In this document: positions 24,878 to 32,276 of the stretch, piece by piece | Layout of the letters: each line of letters starts with the position of its first letter | Numbering within the stretch: the stretch's first letter is position 1 | DNA from: Actinoplanes sp. KI2 | GTDB lineage: Bacteria > Actinomycetota > Actinomycetes > Mycobacteriales > Micromonosporaceae | Reading direction: 5' to 3' | Length of the DNA: 64,000 bases | Assembly (NCBI RefSeq): GCF_025630775.1 | Contig: NZ_JAOSZE010000001.1 | Coordinates: forward strand, 62,001-126,000 | Translations under genes and position numbers: made by a program | Notes under the pieces: generated by a model | Seen by the model: only the letters and a program-made list of their open reading frames with translations | What the model was told of the DNA's origin: nothing | The model's database searches: none

Positions 24878-25294
24878 ATGCAGTGGCGCGTCAAGCCGGT
24901 CCTGCCGGTCACCAAGCTGATGGGCGCGGTCGCGATCGTGGTGCTGACCGTGGCCTTTGCCGGTAACGACCCGATCCGCTGGGCGATTGCCCTGGTCGTG
25001 GCCCTGGCGCTGGCCGGGTGGGCGCTGCGCGACCTGGTGGTGCCGGTCCGCCTGGCGGCGGACGCGTCGGGCGTCACGGTGGTCGCGGGATTCGCCCGCC
25101 GCCGGCATCTGCCCTGGTCGGCCGTCGAGCGCGTACGCGTGGATCGACGCACCCACCGCGGCCTGCGCTCGGAGCTGCTGGAGCTGGACACCGGCGATGC
25201 GATCTATGTGTTCAGCGCGCACGACCTCGGTGCGCTCCCGGAGGACGTGGTGGTCGCCCTCGCCGACCTGCGTTCCGACTCGGCCCCGGCCTGA
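24878..25294 (+). CDS. PH-domain membrane protein
   Basis: 138 residues: two close TM segments ('L-M-G-A-V-A-I-V-V-L-T-V-A' and 'W-A-I-A-L-V-V-A-L-A-L-A-G-W'), then a bacterial PH-like barrel with 'V-T-V-V-A-G-F-A-R-R-R-H-L-P-W-S-A-V-E-R-V-R-V' and 'A-I-Y-V-F-S-A-H-D-L'. This is a common small actinobacterial family of unknown function. ATG 24878 is chosen. It is followed by a strong hairpin shared with the convergent oxidase gene. Confidence 0.8.
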   Translation: MQWRVKPVLPVTKLMGAVAIVVLTVAFAGNDPIRWAIALVVALALAGWALRDLVVPVRLAADASGVTVVAGFARRRHLPWSAVERVRVDRRTHRGLRSELLELDTGDAIYVFSAHDLGALPEDVVVALADLRSDSAPA

Positions 25295-25305
25295 GCCCCC
25301 GACAG

Positions 25306-25332
25306 CCGGCGCCGGCTTTCGGCCGGCGCCGG
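25306..25332. terminator. Bidirectional hairpin between convergent genes
   Basis: CCGGCGCCGG at 25306-25315 and again at 25323-25332 (self-complementary sequence) give an 11-bp GC stem with a loop containing TTTC. It lies 12 bases from one stop and 6 from the other, so it can end both transcripts. Confidence 0.8.
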
Positions 25333-25337
25333 GTCGA

Positions 25338-28307
25338 TCAGTTGGTGATGTGCACGATGTGGCCGACGCTGGGCACGCCCTTCGAGTTCAGGGCGAAGAG
25401 CATCCAGTAGCCCGGCACCGCGACGCCCGGATCGGCCGGGATGGTCAGCCGGTATGTGCCGTTCTCGTTGATCGTCAGCGGCAGCGAGAGGCGCCGCTGA
25501 TCGGTGTCCACCGAGTGCGTGGCCGTGCCCATCCGGACGATGGCGAACGACGTGACGGCGCTGCCCGTCGTCACGTTGAAGCCATCGCCGTTCTTCAGGC
25601 TGTCCGGCGCGTCGGTGATCTCCGGGCGCTCGGCGGCCGAGCCGTCCGCGTTGAGCAGGTACGGCGGGGTGAAGATCTGCCCGTCGAAGTGGTTCGTGGC
25701 GCAACCGGTGCCGCAGAGGCCGCCGCCGCCGGTGAACACCCGGCCGTCCGGCAGCAGCAGCGCGACGCTGTGGTACGTGCGCGGCACGGCCATCGTCCCC
25801 ATGGTGCTGAACTGCCCGGAGGTCGGGTCCCACAGCTCGGCGTTGAGCACCGCGGTGTTGTCCGAGAACGGCACCGCGTAGTTCTCGCCGCCGATCACCA
25901 GCACCTTGCCGTCCGGCAGCACCACGCTGTTCTGGAACGCCCGGGTGTTCGCCATCGACCCGACCTTCCGAACGCTCACCGTGCCGTCGTCGTTGATGGT
26001 GAGCAGGTGCGCGTCGGCGGTGGCGTCGGAGTTGTTGTAGCTCGGCGAGCCGCCCAGCGTGAGGATCTTGCCGGTGTCGAACATGACGGCGCTGCCGTTC
26101 ATCTCGTCGGCGTCGCTGCGGGTGCCGGCCGCCGAGACCGAACCGTTGCCGTCGATCGAGTACCAGTTCATCGCCTTGCTCGGGCCGGCCTGGAGGATCT
26201 TGTCGCCCTTCCAGGCGAACAGCCAGGCGTGGTTGTCCTTGCGGTAGTCGCCGAGCGTGTTGCTGTCGTTGGTCAGCATCGGCACCACGTTGGCGCCGGG
26301 CAGCGCGTGCCAGCCGGCGTCGGCCGACCAGACCTCGCCGGCCTTGTGCGGGTTGCTGCCGGTGCCGCCGACCGGGCCGCTCCACGAGCCGCCGATGGTG
26401 AACACCTTGCCGCTGCCGAGGGTGACGCTGGCCTGATAGCCGCGGCCGGTGGTCATGTTGCCGCCGTCGGTCCAGGCGTCCGTGGCCGGGTCGTAGATGC
26501 TGGTCTTCTGATTGTTGTTGCCGCCGGTGACGATCACCCGGCCGTCCGGAAGCACCGAGATGCCGGGGCAGAACATGTCGTGCCCGGTCTCGGTGACCGT
26601 CCGCTGGGTCACCACGCCGGTCGCCGGGTCGAAGGTGGCGGTCAGGGTGCGGAGGCCGTTGCCGCCGGAGAACGTGTCCGGCGCGTACGCCGACCAGGTC
26701 AGCACCTTGCCGTTGGGCAGCAGCGCGGCGGCGACCGGGATCAGCGGGAAGCCGACCGGCGCGCTCCATGTGCCGCGGTTGGGCGAGACCGAACCGCTCG
26801 CGCCGAAGATGAACAGCTCGGAGATCGAGGTCCACGGGCCGCGGTTGCCGGCCTCGGTGGTGGCGGTGAACCGCAGGTACTGCGCGTCGACCGGCGGGAA
26901 CACCGCGGTCTGCGGGGCCGCGCTGTCGCCGAACTTCCCGGCGCTGATCCGGGTGCTCCAGGTCTTGTTGTCGGTCGAGGTCTCGATCTTGAACGAGCCG
27001 GGTCGGCCGTTGGCGTTGGTCGCCGGGCGGGGCTGATAGAGCAGGCCACCGACCGCCTGGACCTTGCCCATGTTCACGGTGATCCAGTGCGGTAGCGGCT
27101 TGGCCGGCGCGGGCGAGTACTGGCTGTGCCAGTACGTGGCGTTGCTGTTGTCGAGCGCCTTGCTGGCCGGGTCGTTCTCGGTCGTCGTCTCCTGCGAGTC
27201 AGCGGTGGCCGTCCAGCCGGTGCGGGGCAGCGCCGGGTTGTCCCGGCCCAGCACGTTGAACTCGGCGGCGCTGCTCCACGGGCCGCGTTTGCCGGCCTCG
27301 CTGGTCGCGGTGAGCCGGACGTATCGGGCGATCTGCGACGGGATCGTGACCGTCTGTGCGGTCTTGAGGTCGCCGAACTGGCCGGTGACCGACTGCGGCG
27401 CCCAGAGCGTGCCGTTCATGCTGGTTTCGATCTTGTAGCTGCCGATGTTGCCGTTTTTCGACGAGTCTTGGCGCGGCAGGTAGCTGAGGCCGGACACCAA
27501 GTAGTACTTGTGCATGTCGATGGTGAACGTGTGCGGCAGCGGCTTCGGCGGGCTCGAGCTCCAGGCCGAGTGCCAGATCGTCGCGGTGTTGCCGTCGATC
27601 GCGTTGACCGCCGCGTTGGCCGCTCGCGCGGTCTCCTGGCTGTCGGCCGTGACCGTCCAGCCGGTCCGTGGCAGCGCCGGGTCGGTGCCGCCGAGCAGGT
27701 TGATCTCCGCGGCCGAGATCCAGCTGACCCGGTCGCCGGCCTCGCTGAGCACGCTGAGCCGCACGTACCGGGTCACCGTGGTGCCGATCGTGACCGTCTT
27801 GACCGTGTCGTCGTCGGCGAACGTGCCGGTGGCGACGTTCGTGCTCCACTTCGCGCCGGAGGCGACGTTCGTGCTCCACTTCGTGCCGTCGTCGCTGATG
27901 TCCACCCGGTACCGGCCGATGCGGCCGTCGGCGCCGTCGGAGGGCATGTAGGTCAGGCCGCTGAGCGCGATGCGGTTGTGCGTGTCGATGGTGATCGAGT
28001 GCGGCATCGCCCCGGACCCGCTCTTCCACGAGGTGCCCGCGTTGCCGTCCAGCACCCGCTCCGCCGCGCTCGCCTCGCTGTCGGCGGTGATCGTCCAGCC
28101 GGTACGGGGCAGGGGCGCGGCGGTGGTCACCGCGACCGGCACGGCCTCGGGCATGATGTGCCCCGCGTGCGGGTCGGCGGTGGCCGGCTGGACGCCCTTC
28201 GCGCTGTCGCTGCCGGCCTGCTGGTGCAGGATCACCGCCGCTGCGGTGAGTAGGGAGAGAACCGACGTGGCGGCGACTCGGGACCAGTGGTGGCCGCGCA
28301 TACGCAT
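25338..28307 (-). CDS. Secreted galactose-oxidase-like copper radical oxidase with three discoidin domains
   Basis: About 989 residues from ATG 28307, which has GGGGGAT upstream. Signal peptide about residues 1-40. Three tandem F5/8 type C (CBM32-like) domains, each opening with PRTGW then T-A-D-S, fill about residues 65-500. A seven-bladed kelch propeller and a C-terminal DUF1929 Ig-like domain follow. Radical-copper ligands are visible: Cys in 'H-D-M-F-C-P-G', Tyr in 'G-R-G-Y-Q-A', the stacking Trp in 'G-G-S-W-S-G', Tyr-His in 'P-R-T-Y-H-S' and His in 'A-T-H-S-V-D-T-D-Q-R-R'. It should oxidise a primary alcohol or aldehyde to release H2O2, on galactose or another glycan. A 10-residue duplication sits in the first domain. 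Confidence 0.9.
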   Translation of the reverse strand: MRMRGHHWSRVAATSVLSLLTAAAVILHQQAGSDSAKGVQPATADPHAGHIMPEAVPVAVTTAAPLPRTGWTITADSEASAAERVLDGNAGTSWKSGSGAMPHSITIDTHNRIALSGLTYMPSDGADGRIGRYRVDISDDGTKWSTNVASGAKWSTNVATGTFADDDTVKTVTIGTTVTRYVRLSVLSEAGDRVSWISAAEINLLGGTDPALPRTGWTVTADSQETARAANAAVNAIDGNTATIWHSAWSSSPPKPLPHTFTIDMHKYYLVSGLSYLPRQDSSKNGNIGSYKIETSMNGTLWAPQSVTGQFGDLKTAQTVTIPSQIARYVRLTATSEAGKRGPWSSAAEFNVLGRDNPALPRTGWTATADSQETTTENDPASKALDNSNATYWHSQYSPAPAKPLPHWITVNMGKVQAVGGLLYQPRPATNANGRPGSFKIETSTDNKTWSTRISAGKFGDSAAPQTAVFPPVDAQYLRFTATTEAGNRGPWTSISELFIFGASGSVSPNRGTWSAPVGFPLIPVAAALLPNGKVLTWSAYAPDTFSGGNGLRTLTATFDPATGVVTQRTVTETGHDMFCPGISVLPDGRVIVTGGNNNQKTSIYDPATDAWTDGGNMTTGRGYQASVTLGSGKVFTIGGSWSGPVGGTGSNPHKAGEVWSADAGWHALPGANVVPMLTNDSNTLGDYRKDNHAWLFAWKGDKILQAGPSKAMNWYSIDGNGSVSAAGTRSDADEMNGSAVMFDTGKILTLGGSPSYNNSDATADAHLLTINDDGTVSVRKVGSMANTRAFQNSVVLPDGKVLVIGGENYAVPFSDNTAVLNAELWDPTSGQFSTMGTMAVPRTYHSVALLLPDGRVFTGGGGLCGTGCATNHFDGQIFTPPYLLNADGSAAERPEITDAPDSLKNGDGFNVTTGSAVTSFAIVRMGTATHSVDTDQRRLSLPLTINENGTYRLTIPADPGVAVPGYWMLFALNSKGVPSVGHIVHITN
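27831..27890 (-). repeat. 30-bp in-frame tandem duplication inside the oxidase gene
   Basis: 27831-27860 and 27861-27890 match at all but about two positions. They encode K-W-S-T-N-V-A-S-G-A followed by K-W-S-T-N-V-A-T-G in the first discoidin domain. The domain gains about ten residues compared with the second and third copies. Confidence 0.85.
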
Positions 28308-28691
28308 GCTTGGATCCCCCATGAGTGGCTTGACCTGAGCCCAGCCACTCAACGCGGAACCTACTCGCGCGTACATCGACCAACCGACATGGAATATCGC
28401 CCGTACGGCCTAGTTGCTTCGGTCGGCTGATCATCCATAGTGGCGCGGTGCACGGCCACAAATCGCACGTATGGGTTTAAGCCGGATTTAACGCGCCCAC
28501 CGCTTTGGCATTCGGCAGGGCTTTAGCCTGGATAGCGGCTATTGCCGGGAGTGCGGAAACCGCGTATCGATTTCGTCACGCCGGTCCCGCCGCTGGTCGG
28601 ATGGCCGACCGACAAGTCCGGATATTCCACACAGGACCCGATCTTGAGCGACGCTCGCCCCGGTACCGCTTTAACGTGTAAGTTCGAGGGC
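28308..28691. other. Divergent intergenic region upstream of the oxidase and MFS genes
   Basis: A 384-bp gap with no supported gene. It is richer in A/T than its surroundings, especially 28380-28500 (stretches such as GGTTTAAGCCGGATTTAAC), and should hold the promoters of both divergent genes. GCTTTAACGTGTAAG shortly before 28692 could include the MFS -10 element. No named operator was recognised, and the frame upstream of 28692 shows no typical protein sequence. Confidence 0.4.
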
Positions 28692-29864
28692 GTGACGACC
28701 ACCGACCTCCCGCGGGTGGAGCGGGCGAAAGTCGCGGTCGCCGTCACCTTCGCCACCAACGGGCTCGCTCTCGGCGGCTGGCTCGCCCGCGCGCCCTCCG
28801 TGCGCGACGCCCTGCACCTGAGCGCCGCCGGTTTCGGACTGCTGCTGCTCTGCCTCTCCGCCGCCGCGATCCTGGCGATCCCGGCGGCCGGGCCGGTCGT
28901 GCAGCGGATCGGCCCGGCGCGCACCATCCTGCTGGCCGGCGGCACCATGGCGCTCGGACTGACCGGGCTCGGCACCGGCACGCTCGCCGGTGCCACGCCG
29001 ATCGCCGTGGCCGGCCTGATCCTGATCGGCGCCGCCAACAGCTGCTGGGACGTCGCGATGAACGTCGAGGGCGCCGGCGTCGAACGCCGCCTCGGCCGCA
29101 CGATCATGCCGCGTTTCCACGCCGGCTTCAGCCTGGGCACGGTGCTGGGCGCCGCGGTGAGCGCGCTGGCGGCGGCCTCCGGCGTGCCGATCTGGGCGCA
29201 GCTCTATCTCACCGCGGCGCTCACGGCGGCGGTGACCTTCCCGACCGTACGCAGGTTTCTTCCGCACCCGCCGCCCGGCGGCCACGCGCGACCGGTCAGC
29301 GTCGGCCAGGCGTGGCGCGAGCCGCGCACCATCCTGATCGGCCTGATCATGCTGGGCTTCGGCTTCGCCGAGGGCACGGCGAACGACTGGCTGGCGATCG
29401 GCCTGGTCGACGGCTACCACGCCGGCGAGACGGTGGGCGCGATCGCCTACGGCACGTTCGTCACGGCGATGACCCTGTCGCGCCTCTTCGGTGGCGCCGC
29501 GATCGAGCGGTGGGGCCGCGTGCCGGTGCTGCGGGCCACCGCGGTCAGCGGCATGCTGGGCCTGCTCGCCGTGGTCGCCGGCGTCGGCGTGCCGATGGCC
29601 CTGCTGGGCGGCCTGCTCTGGGGTGTCGGCGCCTCGCTGGGATTCCCGGTCGGCATGAGCGCCGCCGCCGACGATCCGCTCCGCGCCGCGATCCGGGTGT
29701 CGGTGGCCGGCTCGATCGGATATGGCGCCTTTCTGGCCGGTCCACCGCTGATCGGGGTGCTGGCCCAGCATTTCGGCGTCCTGCACGCCATCCTTTGCGT
29801 CCTGGGCGCCCTGACGATCGGGCTGCTCGCCTCGGGCGCCGCCAGGCCGCTGCCGCCGGACTGA
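28692..29864 (+). CDS. MFS transporter
   Basis: About 390 residues from GTG 28692 (GAGGG six bases upstream), with 12 hydrophobic segments. 'F-A-T-N-G-L-A-L-G-G-W-L-A-R', 'A-A-N-S-C-W-D-V-A-M-N', 'M-P-R-F-H-A-G-F-S-L-G-T-V-L-G' and 'F-G-F-A-E-G-T-A-N-D-W' match the FucP/YbjJ-like MFS clade. The substrate is not predictable; sugar or drug efflux are both possible. An upstream extension of the frame adds only a non-conserved stretch. It converges with the rhomboid gene over a 19-bp repeat. Confidence 0.88.
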   Translation: MTTTDLPRVERAKVAVAVTFATNGLALGGWLARAPSVRDALHLSAAGFGLLLLCLSAAAILAIPAAGPVVQRIGPARTILLAGGTMALGLTGLGTGTLAGATPIAVAGLILIGAANSCWDVAMNVEGAGVERRLGRTIMPRFHAGFSLGTVLGAAVSALAAASGVPIWAQLYLTAALTAAVTFPTVRRFLPHPPPGGHARPVSVGQAWREPRTILIGLIMLGFGFAEGTANDWLAIGLVDGYHAGETVGAIAYGTFVTAMTLSRLFGGAAIERWGRVPVLRATAVSGMLGLLAVVAGVGVPMALLGGLLWGVGASLGFPVGMSAAADDPLRAAIRVSVAGSIGYGAFLAGPPLIGVLAQHFGVLHAILCVLGALTIGLLASGAARPLPPD

Positions 29865-29888
29865 CCGAGCCGCAGCGGGTGGTGCCCG

Positions 29889-29945
29889 GCCGCCTCAGCC
29901 CAGCAGGGCCGCCTCAGCCCAGCAGAGCCGCCTCAGCCCAGCAGG
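29889..29945. repeat. 19-bp tandem repeat, three copies, made from the 3' end of the rhomboid gene
   Basis: Copies at 29889-29907, 29908-29926 and 29927-29945. The third holds the rhomboid stop (TCA at 29933-29935) and its last codons; the others lie beyond the stop. The copies are identical except for one base (G or A) at the last position of copy 2. Nineteen is not a multiple of three, so the frame shifts with each unit. Confidence 0.95.
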
Positions 29946-30844
29946 GCCGCGGTGCGGACCAGCGACGCGACCACGAGCAGCACCAGGACCGCGGTGCAGC
30001 CCGCCACCTGGAACGGCGTGCGGCGCGTGGGTGGGGCGTACGCAAGGATGAGGCCCACGACGCCACCCGTCACCAAGCCGCCCAGATGGCCCGCCACGGA
30101 GATGTGCGGCACCGTGAAGGTGAAGAGCAGGTTGATCACCAGCAGCGGGATCAGGGCGCTGATGTCGAGCTTGAGGCGCCGATTCACGATGATGATCGCG
30201 GCGAAGAGGCCGAAGATCGCGGTCGAGGCGCCGGCGGCACCCTGGTTGGGCGGGGTGAACAGATAGGCCGCGACGTTGCCGCCCAGGCCGGCCAGCAGGT
30301 AGAGCGCCACGAACCGGGCCGGGCCGAGCCGGGCCTCGAGGTAGCGGCCCAACTGCCAGAGGACCCACATGTTGAGCAGGATGTGCAGCACGCCGTAGTG
30401 CAGGAACATCGCCGTGAACAGCCGGTACCACTCGCCGGCCGCGATGCCGTGCACCGGGCCGCCCTGGTAGTAGGGGGCGTAGCCGAGCACTTCGCCCCAC
30501 AGGGTGACCGGCGTGGAAGCGCCCAGCATGCCGAAGAAACCGCCGGAGCCGCCGAGGGCCCGGGCGCCGCCGGACAGGGCCGAGATGACGAAGACCAGCG
30601 CGTTGATCGCGATCAGGATGCGGGTCGCCAGGCCGGCCTGGCCGACGCGGCTGCCGCCGAAGGCGGTCCGCGCCGGCCGCTGCGTGCGTCGGCCCTCCGC
30701 TACGCACTCCGGGCATTGGTGACCCACCGACGCGTCGTGCATGCAGTCGGGGCAGATCGGCCGCTCGCAGCGGGCGCAGCGAATGTAGGTCTCCCGCGAC
30801 GGATGCCGGTAGCAACCCGGTGCCGTCGAGGGAGCCCCACTCAT
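29933..30844 (-). CDS. Rhomboid-family intramembrane serine protease with N-terminal zinc-binding domain
   Basis: 303 residues. The N-terminal 60 residues carry paired Cys/His ('C-Y-R-H-P', 'C-A-R-C-E-R-P-I-C-P-D-C-M', 'H-Q-C-P-E-C'), a B-box-like zinc domain typical of actinobacterial rhomboids. Six or seven TM segments follow with 'H-I-L-L-N-M-W-V-L', the catalytic serine in 'G-A-S-T-A-I-F-G' and the catalytic His in 'V-A-G-H-L-G-G-L-V-T-G'. It cleaves TM substrates; the targets are unknown. It is downstream of ppiA on the same strand, the order seen in other actinomycetes. Confidence 0.92.
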   Translation of the reverse strand: MSGAPSTAPGCYRHPSRETYIRCARCERPICPDCMHDASVGHQCPECVAEGRRTQRPARTAFGGSRVGQAGLATRILIAINALVFVISALSGGARALGGSGGFFGMLGASTPVTLWGEVLGYAPYYQGGPVHGIAAGEWYRLFTAMFLHYGVLHILLNMWVLWQLGRYLEARLGPARFVALYLLAGLGGNVAAYLFTPPNQGAAGASTAIFGLFAAIIIVNRRLKLDISALIPLLVINLLFTFTVPHISVAGHLGGLVTGGVVGLILAYAPPTRRTPFQVAGCTAVLVLLVVASLVRTAALLG

Positions 30845-30859
30845 GGGTTCAACAGTACG

Positions 30860-31393
30860 TCAGTCCTGCACTCGCTCGATTTCCACACGCTCGATGACCA
30901 CGTCCTCGACCGGGCGGTCGCCGGGGCCGGTCTTGGTGGTCGCGATCGAGTCGACGACCTTCGCCGACGCCTCGTCGGCCACCTGGCCGAAGATGGTGTG
31001 CCGCCGGTTGAGGTGCGGGGTCGGCGCGACCGTGATGAAGAACTGCGAGCCGTTCGTGCCCGGTCCGGCGTTGGCCATCGCGAGCAGGTACGGGCGGTCG
31101 AACTGCAGCGCCGGGTGGAACTCATCGGCGAACTTGAAGCCCGGGCCGCCGCGGCCGGTGCCGGTCGGGTCGCCCATCTGGACCATGAAGCCGGCGATGA
31201 CCCGGTGCGAGATGGTGCCGTCGTAGTACGGCGTGCCCTTGCCCTGTTGCCCGGTACGCGGGTCGACGTAGTCCTTGCTGCCCTCCGCGAGCTCCACGAA
31301 GTTGCGCACGGTCGCCGGGGCGTGGTCCGGGAACAACTGGAGCCGGATCGGGCCGTGGTTGGTGTGCAGGGTGGCGTAAAGCTTCTCGGCCAC
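30860..31393 (-). CDS. ppiA: Cyclophilin-type peptidyl-prolyl isomerase
   Basis: 177 residues from GTG 31393 with GGAG seven bases upstream. Catalytic residues and core are visible: 'F-H-R-V-I'-like 'S-H-R-V-I-A-G-F-M-V-Q-M-G-D-P-T-G-T-G' , 'F-A-D-E-F-H', 'A-M-A-N-A-G-P-G-T-N-G-S-Q-F-F-I-T' and 'H-T-I-F-G-Q-V'. No signal peptide, so a cytoplasmic folding catalyst. It precedes the rhomboid gene on this strand and is divergent from DUF5324, a conserved actinobacterial arrangement. Confidence 0.95.
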   Translation of the reverse strand: MAEKLYATLHTNHGPIRLQLFPDHAPATVRNFVELAEGSKDYVDPRTGQQGKGTPYYDGTISHRVIAGFMVQMGDPTGTGRGGPGFKFADEFHPALQFDRPYLLAMANAGPGTNGSQFFITVAPTPHLNRRHTIFGQVADEASAKVVDSIATTKTGPGDRPVEDVVIERVEIERVQD

Positions 31394-31558
31394 GGGTGAC
31401 TCCTGTCTGTGTCGCGGTCGCCCCTGGCGTACCTCGAAGGGGCGATGGGACAGTTCGTTTTGTAATTCGGATCCTCCCCCATGTGTCAGATCCGGCCACG
31501 CCGGGGTACCTGTTGAGGGCACCATGACGTGGAAGAGAACCACAGGAGGTGGGCACTG

Positions 31559-32149
31559 GTGTTCGCAACGATGCGCCGCAGGAGCCGCAGCCGACGGATG
31601 AAGAACGAGCTCGGCCAGAGCGTCGACCACTTCAAGCGCGCGGCGTCGCTCGCGGCTCAGGAGACCAGCGCGACGGTCGGACCGAAGCTGCAGACGGCGG
31701 TCGACAAGATGCAGCCGGCGGCCGTGAAGGCCAAGGATGCCGCGTCCAGCGGCTGGGACAGCGCCCTCGCGACGCTGACGCCGCTGGTCAACTCGACGAC
31801 CGGCAACGTTCGGCAAGCGGGCAAGATGAGCAGCCGGCAGGCGAAGAAGGCTGCGAAACAGAACAAGAAGTACGCGAAGCAGCTGCGCAAGAAGGTCGAC
31901 AAGCGGTCGGACCGGCACCGCGGCTCGCGCCTCGTGGGCTACGCGCTGATCGGCACGGCCATCGGCGTCGGCGCCGGCTACCTGACCAAGCGTCGCCGGG
32001 CCGCCCAGTGGGACGAGTACGACCCGATCACCCCGATCGGGTCGGCGCAGGTCGGCGGGGCGGACGACGCGGCGTTCGAGCCGGCCGAGCCCTCGTCGTA
32101 CACGACGCCGAACGGCACCCTGCCGGATACGGCTCAGCACCCCCGGTAA
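31559..32149 (+). CDS. DUF5324-like membrane-associated protein
   Basis: 196 residues from GTG 31559, which follows AGGAGG at 9 bases. Residues 20-120 are helical and rich in Ala/Lys ('L-A-A-Q-E-T-S-A-T-V-G-P-K-L-Q-T-A-V'), resembling late-embryogenesis-abundant-like coils. A very basic stretch and one TM segment (LVGYALIGTAIGVGAGYLT) follow, then an acidic tail. This order is typical of DUF5324 next to ppiA in actinomycetes. Function unknown. It converges with eccB across a repeat. Confidence 0.8.
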   Translation: MFATMRRRSRSRRMKNELGQSVDHFKRAASLAAQETSATVGPKLQTAVDKMQPAAVKAKDAASSGWDSALATLTPLVNSTTGNVRQAGKMSSRQAKKAAKQNKKYAKQLRKKVDKRSDRHRGSRLVGYALIGTAIGVGAGYLTKRRRAAQWDEYDPITPIGSAQVGGADDAAFEPAEPSSYTTPNGTLPDTAQHPR

Positions 32150-32206
32150 CAGGCGAAACATCGTCCGGGCGGACGCCGGTAACGGCGATCCGCCCGTCGG
32201 TGTGCT

Positions 32207-32276
32207 TTCTGGGCGCCGGCCCGGCTTACTTGGGCTTACTGGGCGCCGGCCCGGCCTACTGGGCGCCGGCCCGGCG
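32207..32276. repeat. About 20-bp tandem repeat made from the 3' end of eccB
   Basis: Units at 32207-32226, 32237-32256 and 32257-32276, with a 10-bp partial unit at 32227-32236. The unit core is CTGGGCGCCGGCCCGG. The last unit holds the final eccB codons; the stop (CTA at 32256) is at its edge. The core contains the palindromes GGCGCC and GCCGGC. Confidence 0.92.
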
